From: Achromobacter mucicolens
Lineage (GTDB): Bacteria > Pseudomonadota > Gammaproteobacteria > Burkholderiales > Burkholderiaceae_B
DNA: 64,000 nt
Reading direction: 5' to 3'
NCBI RefSeq assembly: GCF_902859725.1
Contig: NZ_CADIJP010000021.1
Location: 1 to 64,000, forward strand
A program made the translations under genes and the position numbers. Under the pieces are notes generated by a model. It was not told the DNA's origin and ran no database searches. It worked only from the letters and a program-made list of their open reading frames with translations. Shown here one piece after another: positions 53,376-63,853 of this stretch. Positions within the stretch are counted from its first letter, which is position 1, and the number at the start of each line of letters is the position of its first letter.

Positions 53376-54239
53376 GTGACCGAGAACGCGCTCTATCTGA
53401 TCAAAGCATTCATCCTGGGCATCCTGGAAGGCCTGACGGAATTCATTCCCGTGTCCAGCACGGGCCACCTCATCCTGGTCGGCGACTGGCTGAATTTCGA
53501 TTCGGGCGACGGCAAGGTGTTCGAGGTGGTCATCCAGCTGGGATCCATCCTGGCCGTGATGTGGGTCTTCCGGGCCCGACTGCTCCAGCTCATTCGCGGC
53601 ACGCTGACCGGCGTGCCCAGCGAGGTCGCCTTCACCCGCAACCTGATCCTGGCCTTCCTGCCCGCGGCGGTGATCGGCGCGATCTTCATCAAGACCATCA
53701 AATCGGTGTTCTACCACCCGGCAGTGGTGGTGGTGACGCTGGTGCTGGGCGGGCTGATCATGCTGTACGTCGAACGCCGCACGCGCCACACGCCGGGCGA
53801 CGCGCCGGGCGCGGCGGACGACACCGCGTCCGACGAACGCGCATCGGCCCACACGCTGGAGCAGATCACCTGGAAGCAGGCGCTGGGCGTGGGCGTGGCC
53901 CAGTGCTTTGCCATGATTCCCGGCACCTCGCGCTCGGGCGCCACCATCATCGGCGGCATGATCGCAGGCATCCAGCGCAAGACGGCCACCGAGTTCTCGT
54001 TCTTCCTGGCCATGCCGACCATGCTGGGCGCGGCGGCCTACGACATGTACAAGAACTTTGGCCTCCTGACCCAGCATGACCTGTCCGGCATCGCCGTGGG
54101 CTTTATCGCCGCATTCCTGAGCGCCATGGTGGTGGTGCGCGCTGTGCTGCGCTTCGTGGCCAACCACACGTACCGTGTCTTTGCGTGGTACCGGATCATC
54201 TTCGGCGGCGTCGTGGCCGCGTGGATCTTCACACGCTGA
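53376..54239 (+). CDS. uppP: Undecaprenyl-diphosphatase
   Basis: UppP (BacA) removes a phosphate from undecaprenyl diphosphate to recycle the lipid carrier for peptidoglycan. The 287-residue membrane protein has EGLTEFIPVSSTGH at residues 18-31 and GTSRSGATI in the second half, the two catalytic motifs. The start is GTG 53376 after AGAGACC. The central loop is rich in acidic residues. A long terminator follows. Confidence 0.94.
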   Translation: MTENALYLIKAFILGILEGLTEFIPVSSTGHLILVGDWLNFDSGDGKVFEVVIQLGSILAVMWVFRARLLQLIRGTLTGVPSEVAFTRNLILAFLPAAVIGAIFIKTIKSVFYHPAVVVVTLVLGGLIMLYVERRTRHTPGDAPGAADDTASDERASAHTLEQITWKQALGVGVAQCFAMIPGTSRSGATIIGGMIAGIQRKTATEFSFFLAMPTMLGAAAYDMYKNFGLLTQHDLSGIAVGFIAAFLSAMVVVRAVLRFVANHTYRVFAWYRIIFGGVVAAWIFTR

Positions 54240-54267
54240 TGCCTTCCCGCCACGGCGGGGCGCAGAA

Positions 54268-54304
54268 AACACAAGGGCCGCTTTTTCAAGCGGCCCTTGT
54301 GTTT
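54268..54304. terminator. Terminator between uppP and lpxH
   Basis: AACACAAGGGCCGCTT and AAGCGGCCCTTGTGTT form a 16-pair perfect stem with short loop TTTC. It serves both convergent genes. Confidence 0.9.
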
Positions 54305-54326
54305 GACTTGCGCGGTACGGCGGCGT

Positions 54327-55100
54327 CTACGCTTCCGTTTCCAGATCGTAGAACTGCAGTCCGTCGCGGTCGATGACCAGCCAGCCGCCGCGCGGAGGCG
54401 ACACGTGGTCGCAGTCCCAGTCGGGCAGCACCCAGCGTTCGCGTTTTTCGCCGTCGACCTGCAGCACGTGGCGCGCGGGGCGATGCGTGTGGCCATGCAC
54501 CAGCACGCGCACGCCCGATTCGCGGAAGATCGATTCGATGGCGCCCGCGTTGACGTCCATGATCTCCATGGACTTCGTCTGGTTGGCCGCCTGGCTTTCG
54601 CCGCGCGCCTGCTGCGCCATGGCCAGCCGCTCGGGGATGGTCTTGGCCAAAAATTCGGCCTGCCATTGCGGATTGCGGACCATCTGGCGGAACTGCTGAT
54701 AGGCGGCATCGTCCGTACAGAATTCGTCGCCGTGCGTCAGCAGGATCGAGCCGAAATCGGTTTCGAGCAGCGCCGGCTCGGGCAGCAGTTGCGCGCCCAC
54801 GGCCTTTGCCAGTTCCTCGCCGATGAGGAAATCGCGGTTGCCGCGTCCCAGCCAGACCGGGATGCGGGCTGCCGTGGTCTTTAACGCCGTCAGCACCGTG
54901 GCAAGCCACGGCGGGGCAGCGCGGATCACGTCGTCGCCGATCCAGGCGTCGAAGATGTCGCCGGGCAGCAGCAGGGCTGCCGCCTCTTCTTGCGCAACCT
55001 GCAGAAAGGCCAGGAAGGCCTCCGAGGTGGCCGGCGTGGCCGGCCCCAGGTGCAGGTCCGATGCCAGCCAGACCGGGCCGGGCAGCGTGATCTTATTCAA
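54327..55100 (-). CDS. lpxH: UDP-2,3-diacylglucosamine diphosphatase
   Basis: LpxH hydrolyses UDP-diacylglucosamine to lipid X in lipid A synthesis. The 257-residue calcineurin-like enzyme has SDLHLG at 14-19, [35 protein letters not shown] and HGHTHRP, the five metal motifs. It is the third gene of a minus-strand unit with the isomerase (eight-base overlap) and the TPR gene, and it ends at the uppP terminator. Confidence 0.94.
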   Translation of the reverse strand: MNKITLPGPVWLASDLHLGPATPATSEAFLAFLQVAQEEAAALLLPGDIFDAWIGDDVIRAAPPWLATVLTALKTTAARIPVWLGRGNRDFLIGEELAKAVGAQLLPEPALLETDFGSILLTHGDEFCTDDAAYQQFRQMVRNPQWQAEFLAKTIPERLAMAQQARGESQAANQTKSMEIMDVNAGAIESIFRESGVRVLVHGHTHRPARHVLQVDGEKRERWVLPDWDCDHVSPPRGGWLVIDRDGLQFYDLETEA

Positions 55101-55740
55101 GAACTTCGGCCTTCTCGATGATGACGTCTTCGTTCGGCACGTTCTGGTGGAAGCCCTTGTTGCCGGTCTTCACGCCCTTGATCTTGTCGACCACGTCCTG
55201 GCCTTCGGTGACGGCGCCAAACACGGCATAGCCCCAGCCGTTCGGCGTGGGCGACGTGAAGTTCAGGAAGTCGTTGTTGGACACGTTGATGAAGAACTGG
55301 GCGGTGGCCGAGTGCGGGTCGCTGGTGCGGGCCATGGCCAGGGTGTACTTGTCGTTCTTCAGGCCGTTGTTGGCCTCGTTTTCGATCGGGGCGTGGGTTT
55401 GCTTTTGCTTCATGCCGGGCTCGAAGCCGCCGCCCTGGATCATGAAGCCGTCGATCACGCGATGGAACACCGTGCCGTTGTAGAAGCCTTCCTTGACGTA
55501 GGTCAGGAAGTTTTCGACGGACTTGGGCGCCTTGGCGGCGTCCAGGGTGATGACCATGTCGCCTTGGTTCGTTTGAAGCTTGACGCGGGGATTGGTGCTC
55601 ATGGTTTTGGTGCCTTCGGAGGTGGAGGGGGAAGAAGAGGCTGCCGGGGCGGCGCTGACCAGCGCCGGTGCGAATGCAGCCAGTGCGAACGAGCACGCCG
55701 TCAGGCGCAGCAGGTGTAGAGGGGAGTAACGGGACATCAT
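55093..55740 (-). CDS. Peptidyl-prolyl cis-trans isomerase with signal peptide
   Basis: The 215-residue protein is a cyclophilin with [35 protein letters not shown] and [18 protein letters not shown]. The first 46 residues form a signal peptide and linker. A second start at ATG 55602 ([10 protein letters not shown]) would give the normal cytoplasmic size. ATG 55740 overlaps the TPR stop by four bases, favouring the exported form, but both products may occur. Confidence 0.88.
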   Translation of the reverse strand: MMSRYSPLHLLRLTACSFALAAFAPALVSAAPAASSSPSTSEGTKTMSTNPRVKLQTNQGDMVITLDAAKAPKSVENFLTYVKEGFYNGTVFHRVIDGFMIQGGGFEPGMKQKQTHAPIENEANNGLKNDKYTLAMARTSDPHSATAQFFINVSNNDFLNFTSPTPNGWGYAVFGAVTEGQDVVDKIKGVKTGNKGFHQNVPNEDVIIEKAEVLE

Positions 55741-56420
55741 TTGCCTTGTTTATCCTTCAACATTGTTTCAACTTCGCGGACCTTTTCGCGCATGCCGGGC
55801 ACGCCGTCGCCGGCGGCTTCCTTGTAGGTGCGCAGGGCCTGCAGCAACTGCAGGTCGCCCAGGTTGGCGCGGGCAGCCGCGTAGTTCGGGTCGGCGCGCA
55901 GGGCCATCTGCAAGGCATCCTGCGCCCGGTCGAGTTCACCGCGGCTTGCATATAGAGCCGCCAAATTGTTCCAGGGTTCCGGCAATTCGGGGAACCGCGT
56001 CGTCATGTCGTTGTAGATGTCGATGGCTTCGTTCGTGCGGTTGAGCGCCGCCAGGGCGCGCGCATGCTGGAACATGAGCTGGACATCGGTGCCGCGCTGA
56101 TCCTTGATCTCGGCCTCGCGCTTTTCGATCATCGCCAGCGCCTTCTCGTTATCGCCGCGGTTCAAGAGAAGCTCGATGTGCGTCGTGATCTGGGAGGCGG
56201 ACGGGGTCAGGCGCGTATCCACACTGGGCTTGGCGGCCTCCAGCAGCTTGGCCAGGGCGTCCCAGCCGCCTTCGGGCGGGATGGGATCCAGGGTGGTGCG
56301 AGTGGCGTTGGGGTTTTCTCCCGCGCCACCGCTCATCGACTGGGCGATGGCGACGCCCGCGGGCGAGCTGGCCAGGGCCAGGGCGAGCAGGGCAACGCAA
56401 AAACGCGGCTTGATAGTCAC
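55737..56420 (-). CDS. Tetratricopeptide-repeat protein
   Basis: The 227-residue exported protein has a signal peptide (to about AIAQ, residue 27). TPR-type helices span residues about 75-205, including [60 protein letters not shown] in parts. It ends with a basic helical tail. It likely acts as a periplasmic scaffold and is the first gene of the unit with the isomerase and lpxH. Confidence 0.83.
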   Translation of the reverse strand: MTIKPRFCVALLALALASSPAGVAIAQSMSGGAGENPNATRTTLDPIPPEGGWDALAKLLEAAKPSVDTRLTPSASQITTHIELLLNRGDNEKALAMIEKREAEIKDQRGTDVQLMFQHARALAALNRTNEAIDIYNDMTTRFPELPEPWNNLAALYASRGELDRAQDALQMALRADPNYAAARANLGDLQLLQALRTYKEAAGDGVPGMREKVREVETMLKDKQGK

Positions 56421-56740
56421 GTGTGGGTTCCGTTAAAAGTCTTGGCCGGCCGGCGCTTACGCGCTCGACCGGGCCGCTTGCTATACTTGACGACCGCCAT
56501 TTTAGCCCCGGTTGGGTTTTGGCTCGACCATCGCGTTCAGGGCAGTAAGGAAAAGAGGGTCGCGAACTCATCTTTTCTACGCGAACCCTCCTGCCAAAGT
56601 GCAATGGGACGACCCTGTACAAGGGAAGCACCCCTGCAAACGGGTCGGCACTGTAAATGGGGCGGCACGTGTCGGCGGTATCTTCCGCTGACTGCAATTT
56701 TCCGAACCGCCACGGAACACTAAACGAAGCCTATCGCGCC
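56421..56740. other. Leader interval before cysS with a stem-loop
   Basis: The 320-base divergent region between the TPR gene and cysS has a TATACT near 56482 that may be a -10 box. A long imperfect hairpin, 56541-56595, closes with GGCAG/CTGCC and pairs GAGGGTCGCG with CGCGAACCCTC. I see no T-box, and no gene in this interval. A structured leader or small RNA is possible. Confidence 0.4.
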
Positions 56741-58179
<1,439 letters not shown>

Positions 58180-58195
<16 letters not shown>

Positions 58196-58860
58196 CCAAG
58201 CAGGATACGCCGGCCATGTCCACCGCAGATCTCGACATTCCCAAGCCTGAATATTGGGAAGCCGCCGTCGCGCACTTGATGCGCCGCGACCGCATCCTGA
58301 AAAAGATCATCCCCCAGCACCCCGAGGTCTGGCTGACCTCGCGGGGCACGCCGTTCATCACGCTGGCGCGGGCGATCATCGGGCAGCAGATTTCCCCCAA
58401 GGCGGCCGATGCCGTCTGGACCAAGTTCATCGACGCCGTGGGCAAGCGCCCCACGCCCGTCGCCGTGCTGCGCGTGGGCGTGGACGGCCTGCGCAAGGCC
58501 GGACTGTCCCAACGCAAGGCCGAATACGTGCTCGACCTGGCCGTGCATTTCGGCGAACGCCGGGTCCACCCCGAGAAATGGGCGGCCATGGACGACGAGG
58601 CCGTCATTTCTGAACTGGTCGCCATCCGCGGCATCGGACGCTGGACGGCGGAGATGTTTTTGATTTTCAATCTACAGCGGCCTGATGTCCTGCCGCTGGA
58701 TGATCCTGGGTTGCTCAAGGCAATCTCGCTACACTATTTCAGCGGCGAGCCTGTCTCTCGCTTCGAGGCTCGCGAAGTCTCGTTGGCGTGGCAACCCTGG
58801 CGTACCGTGGCAACCTGGTATCTGTGGCGCAGTCTGGAACCGACGCCGGTCCAATACTGA
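58180..58860 (+). CDS. DNA-3-methyladenine glycosylase (AlkA-like)
   Basis: The 226-residue HhH-GPD protein has [18 protein letters not shown] near residue 65, the helix-hairpin-helix [15 protein letters not shown] near 150 and the catalytic Asp in [11 protein letters not shown] near 170. It excises alkylated purines in base-excision repair. ATG 58180 overlaps cysS by 16 bases; ATG 58216 would give 214 residues without overlap. Confidence 0.9.
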
Positions 58861-58896
58861 CGCAAACCAGGCAGCCCATCTACGGAACCACACTAC

Positions 58897-59862
58897 ATGC
58901 GCAATACATTTCTGGAATTTGAACAGCCGCTCGCCGAGCTTGAGAACAAGATCGAGCAGCTGCGCTATGTGCAGGCCGATTCGGCAGTAGACATCTCCGA
59001 TGAAATCGGACGTCTGCAGCAGAAGAGCCAGACGCTCGCCAAGGAGATCTACGCCAAGCTCACGCCCTGGCAGACGGCGCTGGTCGCGCGTCACCCCCAG
59101 CGTCCCTACACGCTGGACTATGTGCGCGAAATGTTCACCGACTTCCATGAACTGCATGGCGATCGCATGTACGCCGACGACCAGTCCATCGTGGGCGGCC
59201 TGGCGCGCTTTAACGGCACGCCGTGCATGGTCATCGGCCACCAGAAGGGCCGCGACACCAAAGAGCGCGCCGCGCGCAACTTCGGCATGCCGCGTCCCGA
59301 GGGCTATCGCAAGGCCCTGCGCCTGATGCGCCTGGCCGAAAAATTCGGCATTCCCGTCTTCACGTTCGTGGACACCCCCGGCGCCTACCCCGGCATCGGC
59401 GCCGAAGAGCGCGGCCAGTCCGAAGCCATCGGCCACAACCTGTACGCCATGGCTGAACTCAAGGTGCCGGTGATCTGCACGATCATCGGCGAAGGCGGAT
59501 CGGGCGGCGCGCTGGCCATTGCCGTGGGCAATGCCGTGCTGATGCTGCAATACGCCACCTATGCCGTGATTTCGCCCGAAGGCTGCGCCTCGATCCTCTG
59601 GCGCAGCGCCGACAAGGCTCCCGAGGCCGCCGATGCGCTGGCCATCATCGCGCCGCGCCTCAAGGACCTGGGCCTGGTGGATCGCGTCGTCAACGAACCC
59701 GTGGGCGGCGCCCACCGCGACCCCCGCGTCATGGCGCGCCTCTTGCGCCGCGCGCTCGGCGACGCCCTGCGCCAGCTTCAGGGCCTGACGCCCGAACAGC
59801 TCGTCGAGCAGCGCGTGCAGCGCGTGCTCTCGTACGGCGCCTTCCAGGAAGTGCGCGCGTAA
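58897..59862 (+). CDS. accA: Acetyl-CoA carboxylase carboxyltransferase subunit alpha
   Basis: AccA carries the carboxyltransferase half that moves CO2 from biotin to acetyl-CoA, the first step of fatty-acid synthesis. The 321-residue protein shows the helical start ([19 protein letters not shown]), [30 protein letters not shown] and the oxyanion loop [13 protein letters not shown]. The length is normal. It follows the glycosylase gene with a 36-base gap. Confidence 0.97.
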   Translation: MRNTFLEFEQPLAELENKIEQLRYVQADSAVDISDEIGRLQQKSQTLAKEIYAKLTPWQTALVARHPQRPYTLDYVREMFTDFHELHGDRMYADDQSIVGGLARFNGTPCMVIGHQKGRDTKERAARNFGMPRPEGYRKALRLMRLAEKFGIPVFTFVDTPGAYPGIGAEERGQSEAIGHNLYAMAELKVPVICTIIGEGGSGGALAIAVGNAVLMLQYATYAVISPEGCASILWRSADKAPEAADALAIIAPRLKDLGLVDRVVNEPVGGAHRDPRVMARLLRRALGDALRQLQGLTPEQLVEQRVQRVLSYGAFQEVRA

Positions 59863-59917
59863 AGCGGGCAGGGCGCCGGCCCTCATTGCCGGCGCCGCGG
59901 CCCCCGCGCCCTCTGCC

Positions 59918-60994
59918 ATGACCGACGTCCCGCCGCCCGGCATCTCCCCTCGGGCCGACGCGGGCGGCAGTTTCTCCTTGCCTCTTTGCGCCGCGCTTGC
60001 CGCGGCGTTGCGTCAGGCGCTCACGGCCTTGCCCGAGCGCCCGCGCCTCATCGCCGTCGCCTTCAGTGGCGGGGCGGACTCGGCCATGCTGGCTGTGCAT
60101 GCAGCCGCGGTTGCGCCTGCGCTTGGCATCGAGGTGCTGCTTTTCCATGTGCATCACGGCCTGCAGGCGCAGGCGGACGCCTGGGCGCGGCATGGCCAGG
60201 ACCTGGCCGCACGGCTTGCGCTGCCGCTGCATGAAGCGCGCGTCCAGGTGGAGCCGGCCGCCGGCAAGGGCATCGAAGCCGCCGCGCGCGACGCGCGCTA
60301 TGCCGCACTGGCCGGGTTGGCGCGTCAGCACGACGTCCGTCACATCCTGCTTGCCCACCACCGCAACGACCAGGCCGAAACCGTGCTGCTGCGCCTGTTG
60401 CGCGGCACCGGGCTGGCCGGCATGGCCGCCATGGCGCCGGTGGCGCAGCGCGATGGCGTGACTTATTTACGGCCGTGGCTGGAGCGGGATCGCAGCGAGA
60501 TCCTGCGCGCGGCGAACGACCTTGAAGCCGCCATCGGCTGGCGCGCCGTGCAGGACCCCACCAACGCCGATCCGCGTTACACCCGCGCCGCGCTGCGCGA
60601 ATTGCTGGCGCCTGTTCTGGATGCGCGTTGGCCCGGCTGGCGCGCCATCGTCGCGCGCCATGCGCGGCACATGGCCGAGGCGGCCGAGATCCTGGACGAA
60701 GTGGCGGCCGAGGATTTTGCGCGGCTGGACCCCAGCCCTGACGGCGTGAGCTTTTCGCTACAGGCGTGGCGCGGTCTGTCGCCCGCCCGGCAGGCGCATG
60801 TGCTGCGCCATTGGCTGGCGCGCAACGGCGCCCGCATGCCGACCGATGCGCGCATGGCCGATCTGTTGCGGCAGTTGCGGGGGCTGCACAGCCTGGGCCA
60901 CGACCGGCAGCTGCGGGTGGAGCAGGCCGGCCACGTGGTCCGGTGCCATCGCGGCCGCGTGTGGGTCGAGCCCCGGGAAGGTTCGGATTCGTAA
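59918..60994 (+). CDS. tilS: tRNA(Ile)-lysidine synthetase
   Basis: TilS converts C34 of the minor tRNA-Ile to lysidine with ATP, so that it reads AUA. The 358-residue protein has the ATP loop SGGADSAMLAV near residue 50, VHHGLQ, and HHRNDQAETVLLRLLRGTGL. It is shorter than E. coli TilS (432) and lacks much of the C-terminal domain, which is common in this group. It follows accA by 55 bases. Confidence 0.94.
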   Translation: MTDVPPPGISPRADAGGSFSLPLCAALAAALRQALTALPERPRLIAVAFSGGADSAMLAVHAAAVAPALGIEVLLFHVHHGLQAQADAWARHGQDLAARLALPLHEARVQVEPAAGKGIEAAARDARYAALAGLARQHDVRHILLAHHRNDQAETVLLRLLRGTGLAGMAAMAPVAQRDGVTYLRPWLERDRSEILRAANDLEAAIGWRAVQDPTNADPRYTRAALRELLAPVLDARWPGWRAIVARHARHMAEAAEILDEVAAEDFARLDPSPDGVSFSLQAWRGLSPARQAHVLRHWLARNGARMPTDARMADLLRQLRGLHSLGHDRQLRVEQAGHVVRCHRGRVWVEPREGSDS

Positions 60995-61064
60995 TTGGCG
61001 CGCGGCGATGCGGGATCGCCGGTTTCAACGTAGTTGCCAGCGATTTTGCGCGCGGAATGGACAT

Positions 61065-61091
61065 AAATTTGCGCAATCTGCGCAAATTTTT
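61065..61091 (+). terminator. Terminator of tilS or operator of lysC
   Basis: AAATTTGCGCA (61065-61075) and TGCGCAAATTT (61079-61089) are exact inverted copies with a three-base loop and a T run after. It also lies just before a TAGAAT -10 box (61102-61107) for lysC, so it could act as an operator. Confidence 0.6.
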
Positions 61092-61158
61092 ACCGTCGCG
61101 CTAGAATATATGGTTTTGCCCGTCAACACTTGCGGCGGGTGTCCAGCCAGAGTACGAG

Positions 61159-62424
61159 ATGTCCCTGATCGTTCACAAATATGGCGGTACTTCGATGGGC
61201 TCGGTCGAGCGCATCAGAAACGTGGCGCGTCGCGTCGCAAAGTGGCACGCCGCCGGCCACCAAGTTGTTGTTGTCCCGTCCGCCATGGCGGGTGAGACGA
61301 ATCGTCTGCTGGGTCTGGCGCGCGAGATTTCGCCCCAGCCCGACGGCCGCGAGCTCGACATGATCGCCGCCACCGGCGAGCAAGCCAGCAGCGGCCTTCT
61401 GGCCATTGCCTTGCAGGCCGAAGGCGTGCCCGCGCGCAGCTATGCCGGTTGGCAAGTGCCCGTGCGCACCGATTCGTCGTTCACGAAAGCCCGCATCACG
61501 TCCATCGACGACGCCCGCGTGCGCGCCGACCTGGACGCCGGCCGCGTGGTCATCGTGACGGGCTTTCAGGGTATCGACCCCGACGGCCACATCACCACGC
61601 TGGGCCGCGGCGGCTCCGATACCTCGGCCGTGGCCGTGGCGGCTGCCATCAAGGCCGACGAATGCCTAATCTACACCGACGTGGACGGCGTCTACACGAC
61701 CGATCCGCGCGTGGTGCCCGAAGCGCGCCGCATGGCCGTCGTTTCCTTCGAGGAAATGCTGGAAATGGCTTCGCTGGGCTCCAAGGTCCTGCAGATCCGC
61801 TCGGTCGAATTCGCCGGCAAGTATCGTGTTCCGGTCCGGGTCCTGTCCTCGCTGACCGACCCCCTTATCCCGCTCGAGGAAGAAATGGTCTCGGGCACGC
61901 TGATTACTTTTGAGGAAGACGAAAAAATGGAAGCCGCCGTTGTCTCCGGCATCGCCTTCAGCCGCGACGAAGCCAAAATCACCCTGCTGGGCGTTCCCGA
62001 CAAACCCGGCATCGCATTCTCCATCCTGGGCCCCGTCGCCGCCGCCAACATCGACGTCGACATGATCGTGCAGAACCAGTCCGTGGCCGGCACGACCGAC
62101 TTCTCGTTCACCGTGAACCGCAACGAATTCGCGCGCGCCGTGGACTTGCTCAAGCGCGAAGTCATCCCCGCCGTGGGCGCGCGTGAACTGTCCACCGACG
62201 AAAAGGTCGCCAAGGTCTCCATCGTCGGCATCGGCATGCGCTCGCACGTCGGCGTTGCCAGCCTGATGTTCCAGACGCTCTCGCAAGAGGGCATCAACAT
62301 CCAGATGATCAGCACCAGCGAAATCAAGACCTCGGTCATCATCGACGACAAGTACATGGAACTGGGCGTGCGCGCGCTGCACAAGGCCTTCGGTCTGGAC
62401 CAGGCGCCCGCCACCAAGGTCTGA
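61159..62424 (+). CDS. lysC: Aspartate kinase
   Basis: LysC phosphorylates aspartate, the entry to lysine, threonine and methionine. The 421-residue monofunctional kinase has VHKYGGTSMGS at residues 4-14, GRGGSDTSAVAVAAA near 155, VDGVYTTDPRVV, and two ACT regulatory domains from about residue 265. Lysine or threonine feedback through these is expected. It supplies the same pathway as dapA at 6636. Confidence 0.96.
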   Translation: MSLIVHKYGGTSMGSVERIRNVARRVAKWHAAGHQVVVVPSAMAGETNRLLGLAREISPQPDGRELDMIAATGEQASSGLLAIALQAEGVPARSYAGWQVPVRTDSSFTKARITSIDDARVRADLDAGRVVIVTGFQGIDPDGHITTLGRGGSDTSAVAVAAAIKADECLIYTDVDGVYTTDPRVVPEARRMAVVSFEEMLEMASLGSKVLQIRSVEFAGKYRVPVRVLSSLTDPLIPLEEEMVSGTLITFEEDEKMEAAVVSGIAFSRDEAKITLLGVPDKPGIAFSILGPVAAANIDVDMIVQNQSVAGTTDFSFTVNRNEFARAVDLLKREVIPAVGARELSTDEKVAKVSIVGIGMRSHVGVASLMFQTLSQEGINIQMISTSEIKTSVIIDDKYMELGVRALHKAFGLDQAPATKV

Positions 62425-62437
62425 CGAATCAGGTCCG

Positions 62438-62493
62438 GCACGATTTTTTTGCGTGAATGCCCGAAACGCGGGCGAGAGCCAAAAAAATCGTGC
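62438..62493. repeat. 14-base perfect inverted repeat before tRNA-Ser
   Basis: GCACGATTTTTTTG (62438-62451) and CAAAAAAATCGTGC (62480-62493) are exact inverted copies. The 28-base centre holds a second stem, GCCCG/CGGGC (62459-62473). The right arm abuts the -10 box TAGAAT at 62494-62499. Confidence 0.75.
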
Positions 62494-62499
62494 TAGAAT
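62494..62499 (+). promoter_or_regulatory. -10 box of the tRNA-Ser gene
   Basis: TAGAAT preceded by TGC makes an extended -10 element, 14 bases before the tRNA. No clear -35 box is visible; the position falls inside the inverted repeat. Confidence 0.5.
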
Positions 62500-62513
62500 C
62501 TCGTTCTCTTTTC

Positions 62514-62606
62514 GGAGACGTGCCCGAGAGGCTGAAGGGGCTCCCCTGCTAAGGGAGTATGTGGCTAAAAACTGCATCGTGGGTTCGAATCCCACCGTCT
62601 CCGCCA
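62514..62606 (+). tRNA. tRNA-Ser (GCU)
   Basis: The gene is 93 bases including CCA. Acceptor arms GGAGACG and CGTCTCC pair. The anticodon stem CTCCC...GGGAG has GCT as anticodon, and the long variable arm of tRNA-Ser follows. The T loop GGTTCGAATCC is intact. It reads AGC and AGU codons. CCA is encoded. Confidence 0.97.
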
Positions 62607-62642
62607 AAGACACTTGCACCAGTGACACAAGGTTGCCTCAAG

Positions 62643-62676
62643 ACCCGCATAGCTTATTGCTCTGCGGGTTTTTTGT
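62643..62676 (+). terminator. Terminator after tRNA-Ser
   Basis: ACCCGCA and TGCGGGT form the stem with a 13-base loop, followed by a T-rich stretch. Confidence 0.75.
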
Positions 62677-62734
62677 TTTGTGCGGTCCACTGCGGGCCGC
62701 AGTTGTGCCGGCTTAAAGCAAGGCGCGCTGCGAT

Positions 62735-63820
62735 TCACCCCAGCCTGTCGATCAGCGTTTGCGCCTGCTCGACTACATCGGCGTCATTCGGGCGGAAATC
62801 CAGCCGCTCGGCGCGTGGCAGATTCACAAAGTGCGACTGCGAGCTGCGCGCGTACGCCGGGTCGTAATGTCGGTCGATGAGTTCGCGCGCGAGGTCTTCG
62901 CGGCGGCCTTCGTCCACCAATGTCATCCAGCCCTTGATGGTGTCTCGGCTGTGCAGCCCGACCATGCGCTGCAACTGCGCCTTTAGCCAATCCGGCGTGT
63001 CAAAGAGCTGCGCATAATCCTGTTGCAGGAAGCGCGCGCGGTCTTCGCGGCTGGCGCGAACGTCAATGCATTGGCCGTGATGCATGGCGCGCAGCAGCGA
63101 TGCGGGAATTTCCACCGCGCCAATCTTGCGGCTTTCGGCTTCGATGAACACCGGCTGGCTGGCATCGAATTCGCGCAGTCGCACCGCCAGCATCGTGTCG
63201 AAGCGCTTTTGCGTGGGCTGCTCAGCGTGCTGCAATGCGCCCAGCAGCGAGCCGCGATGCGAGGCAAGCGCTTCCAGATCCAAGGTCTGCGCACCCGCTT
63301 CGCGCAAGGCGTGCAATAGCCGCGTCTTGCCGCTGCCGGTGGGGCCGGTCAGCACGACGAAGCGCAGTGGCTGCGGCAGCGTTTGCAGGTCGTCCAGCGT
63401 GGCGCGCCGGTAGGTCTTGTAGCCGCCGTCGAGCTGCCGGGCGCGCCAGCCGATCATATTGAACATCAGCGTCATCGATCCCGAACGCTTGCCGCCGCGC
63501 CAGCAATACACAAGCGGACGCCACCCTTGCGGGCGGTCCGCGAAGGTGGTCTCAAGATGGCGGGCGATGTTGCGCGCGACGAGGGCCGCGCCTGCGCGGG
63601 ACGCTTCGAACGGCGAGACCTGCTTGTACATCGTGCCGATCAGCGCGCGTTCTTCGTTGTTGAGCACCGGTGCGTTGCAGGCGCCAGGAATGTGGTCGTC
63701 GGCGTATTCAAGCGGCGTGCGCACATCGATGATTTCGTCGAAATCATGCAGCCTTTCCAGGCTGACAAGCAGGTGTTTCACGAAGACCGCCTCGGTGGAA
63801 GAATCGGAAGATTTTCGCAT
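62735..63820 (-). CDS. mnmH: tRNA 2-selenouridine/geranyl-2-thiouridine synthase
   Basis: MnmH (SelU/YbbB) changes 2-thiouridine at the wobble base of some tRNAs to geranylated and then selenated forms. The 361-residue protein has a rhodanese domain with the active Cys106 in YCWRGG, then a P-loop GPTGSGKT at 159-166 for the isoprenyl substrate. I chose ATG 63820; the longer frame to 63994 overlaps the gene on the other strand. Confidence 0.92.
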   Translation of the reverse strand: MRKSSDSSTEAVFVKHLLVSLERLHDFDEIIDVRTPLEYADDHIPGACNAPVLNNEERALIGTMYKQVSPFEASRAGAALVARNIARHLETTFADRPQGWRPLVYCWRGGKRSGSMTLMFNMIGWRARQLDGGYKTYRRATLDDLQTLPQPLRFVVLTGPTGSGKTRLLHALREAGAQTLDLEALASHRGSLLGALQHAEQPTQKRFDTMLAVRLREFDASQPVFIEAESRKIGAVEIPASLLRAMHHGQCIDVRASREDRARFLQQDYAQLFDTPDWLKAQLQRMVGLHSRDTIKGWMTLVDEGRREDLARELIDRHYDPAYARSSQSHFVNLPRAERLDFRPNDADVVEQAQTLIDRLG

Positions 63821-63853
63821 GCGGTGCGGGGGCGACGGGTTGGAGGGCAACTG

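Noticed and set aside
56421-56740. 6S RNA or SRP RNA before cysS
   Set aside because: The sequence lacks the conserved SRP GGTCAGGTCCGGAAGG-type loop, and no long closed 6S helix could be drawn.
60995-61158. Lysine riboswitch before lysC
   Set aside because: The leader is too short and shows none of the conserved core; lysine riboswitches are not expected here.
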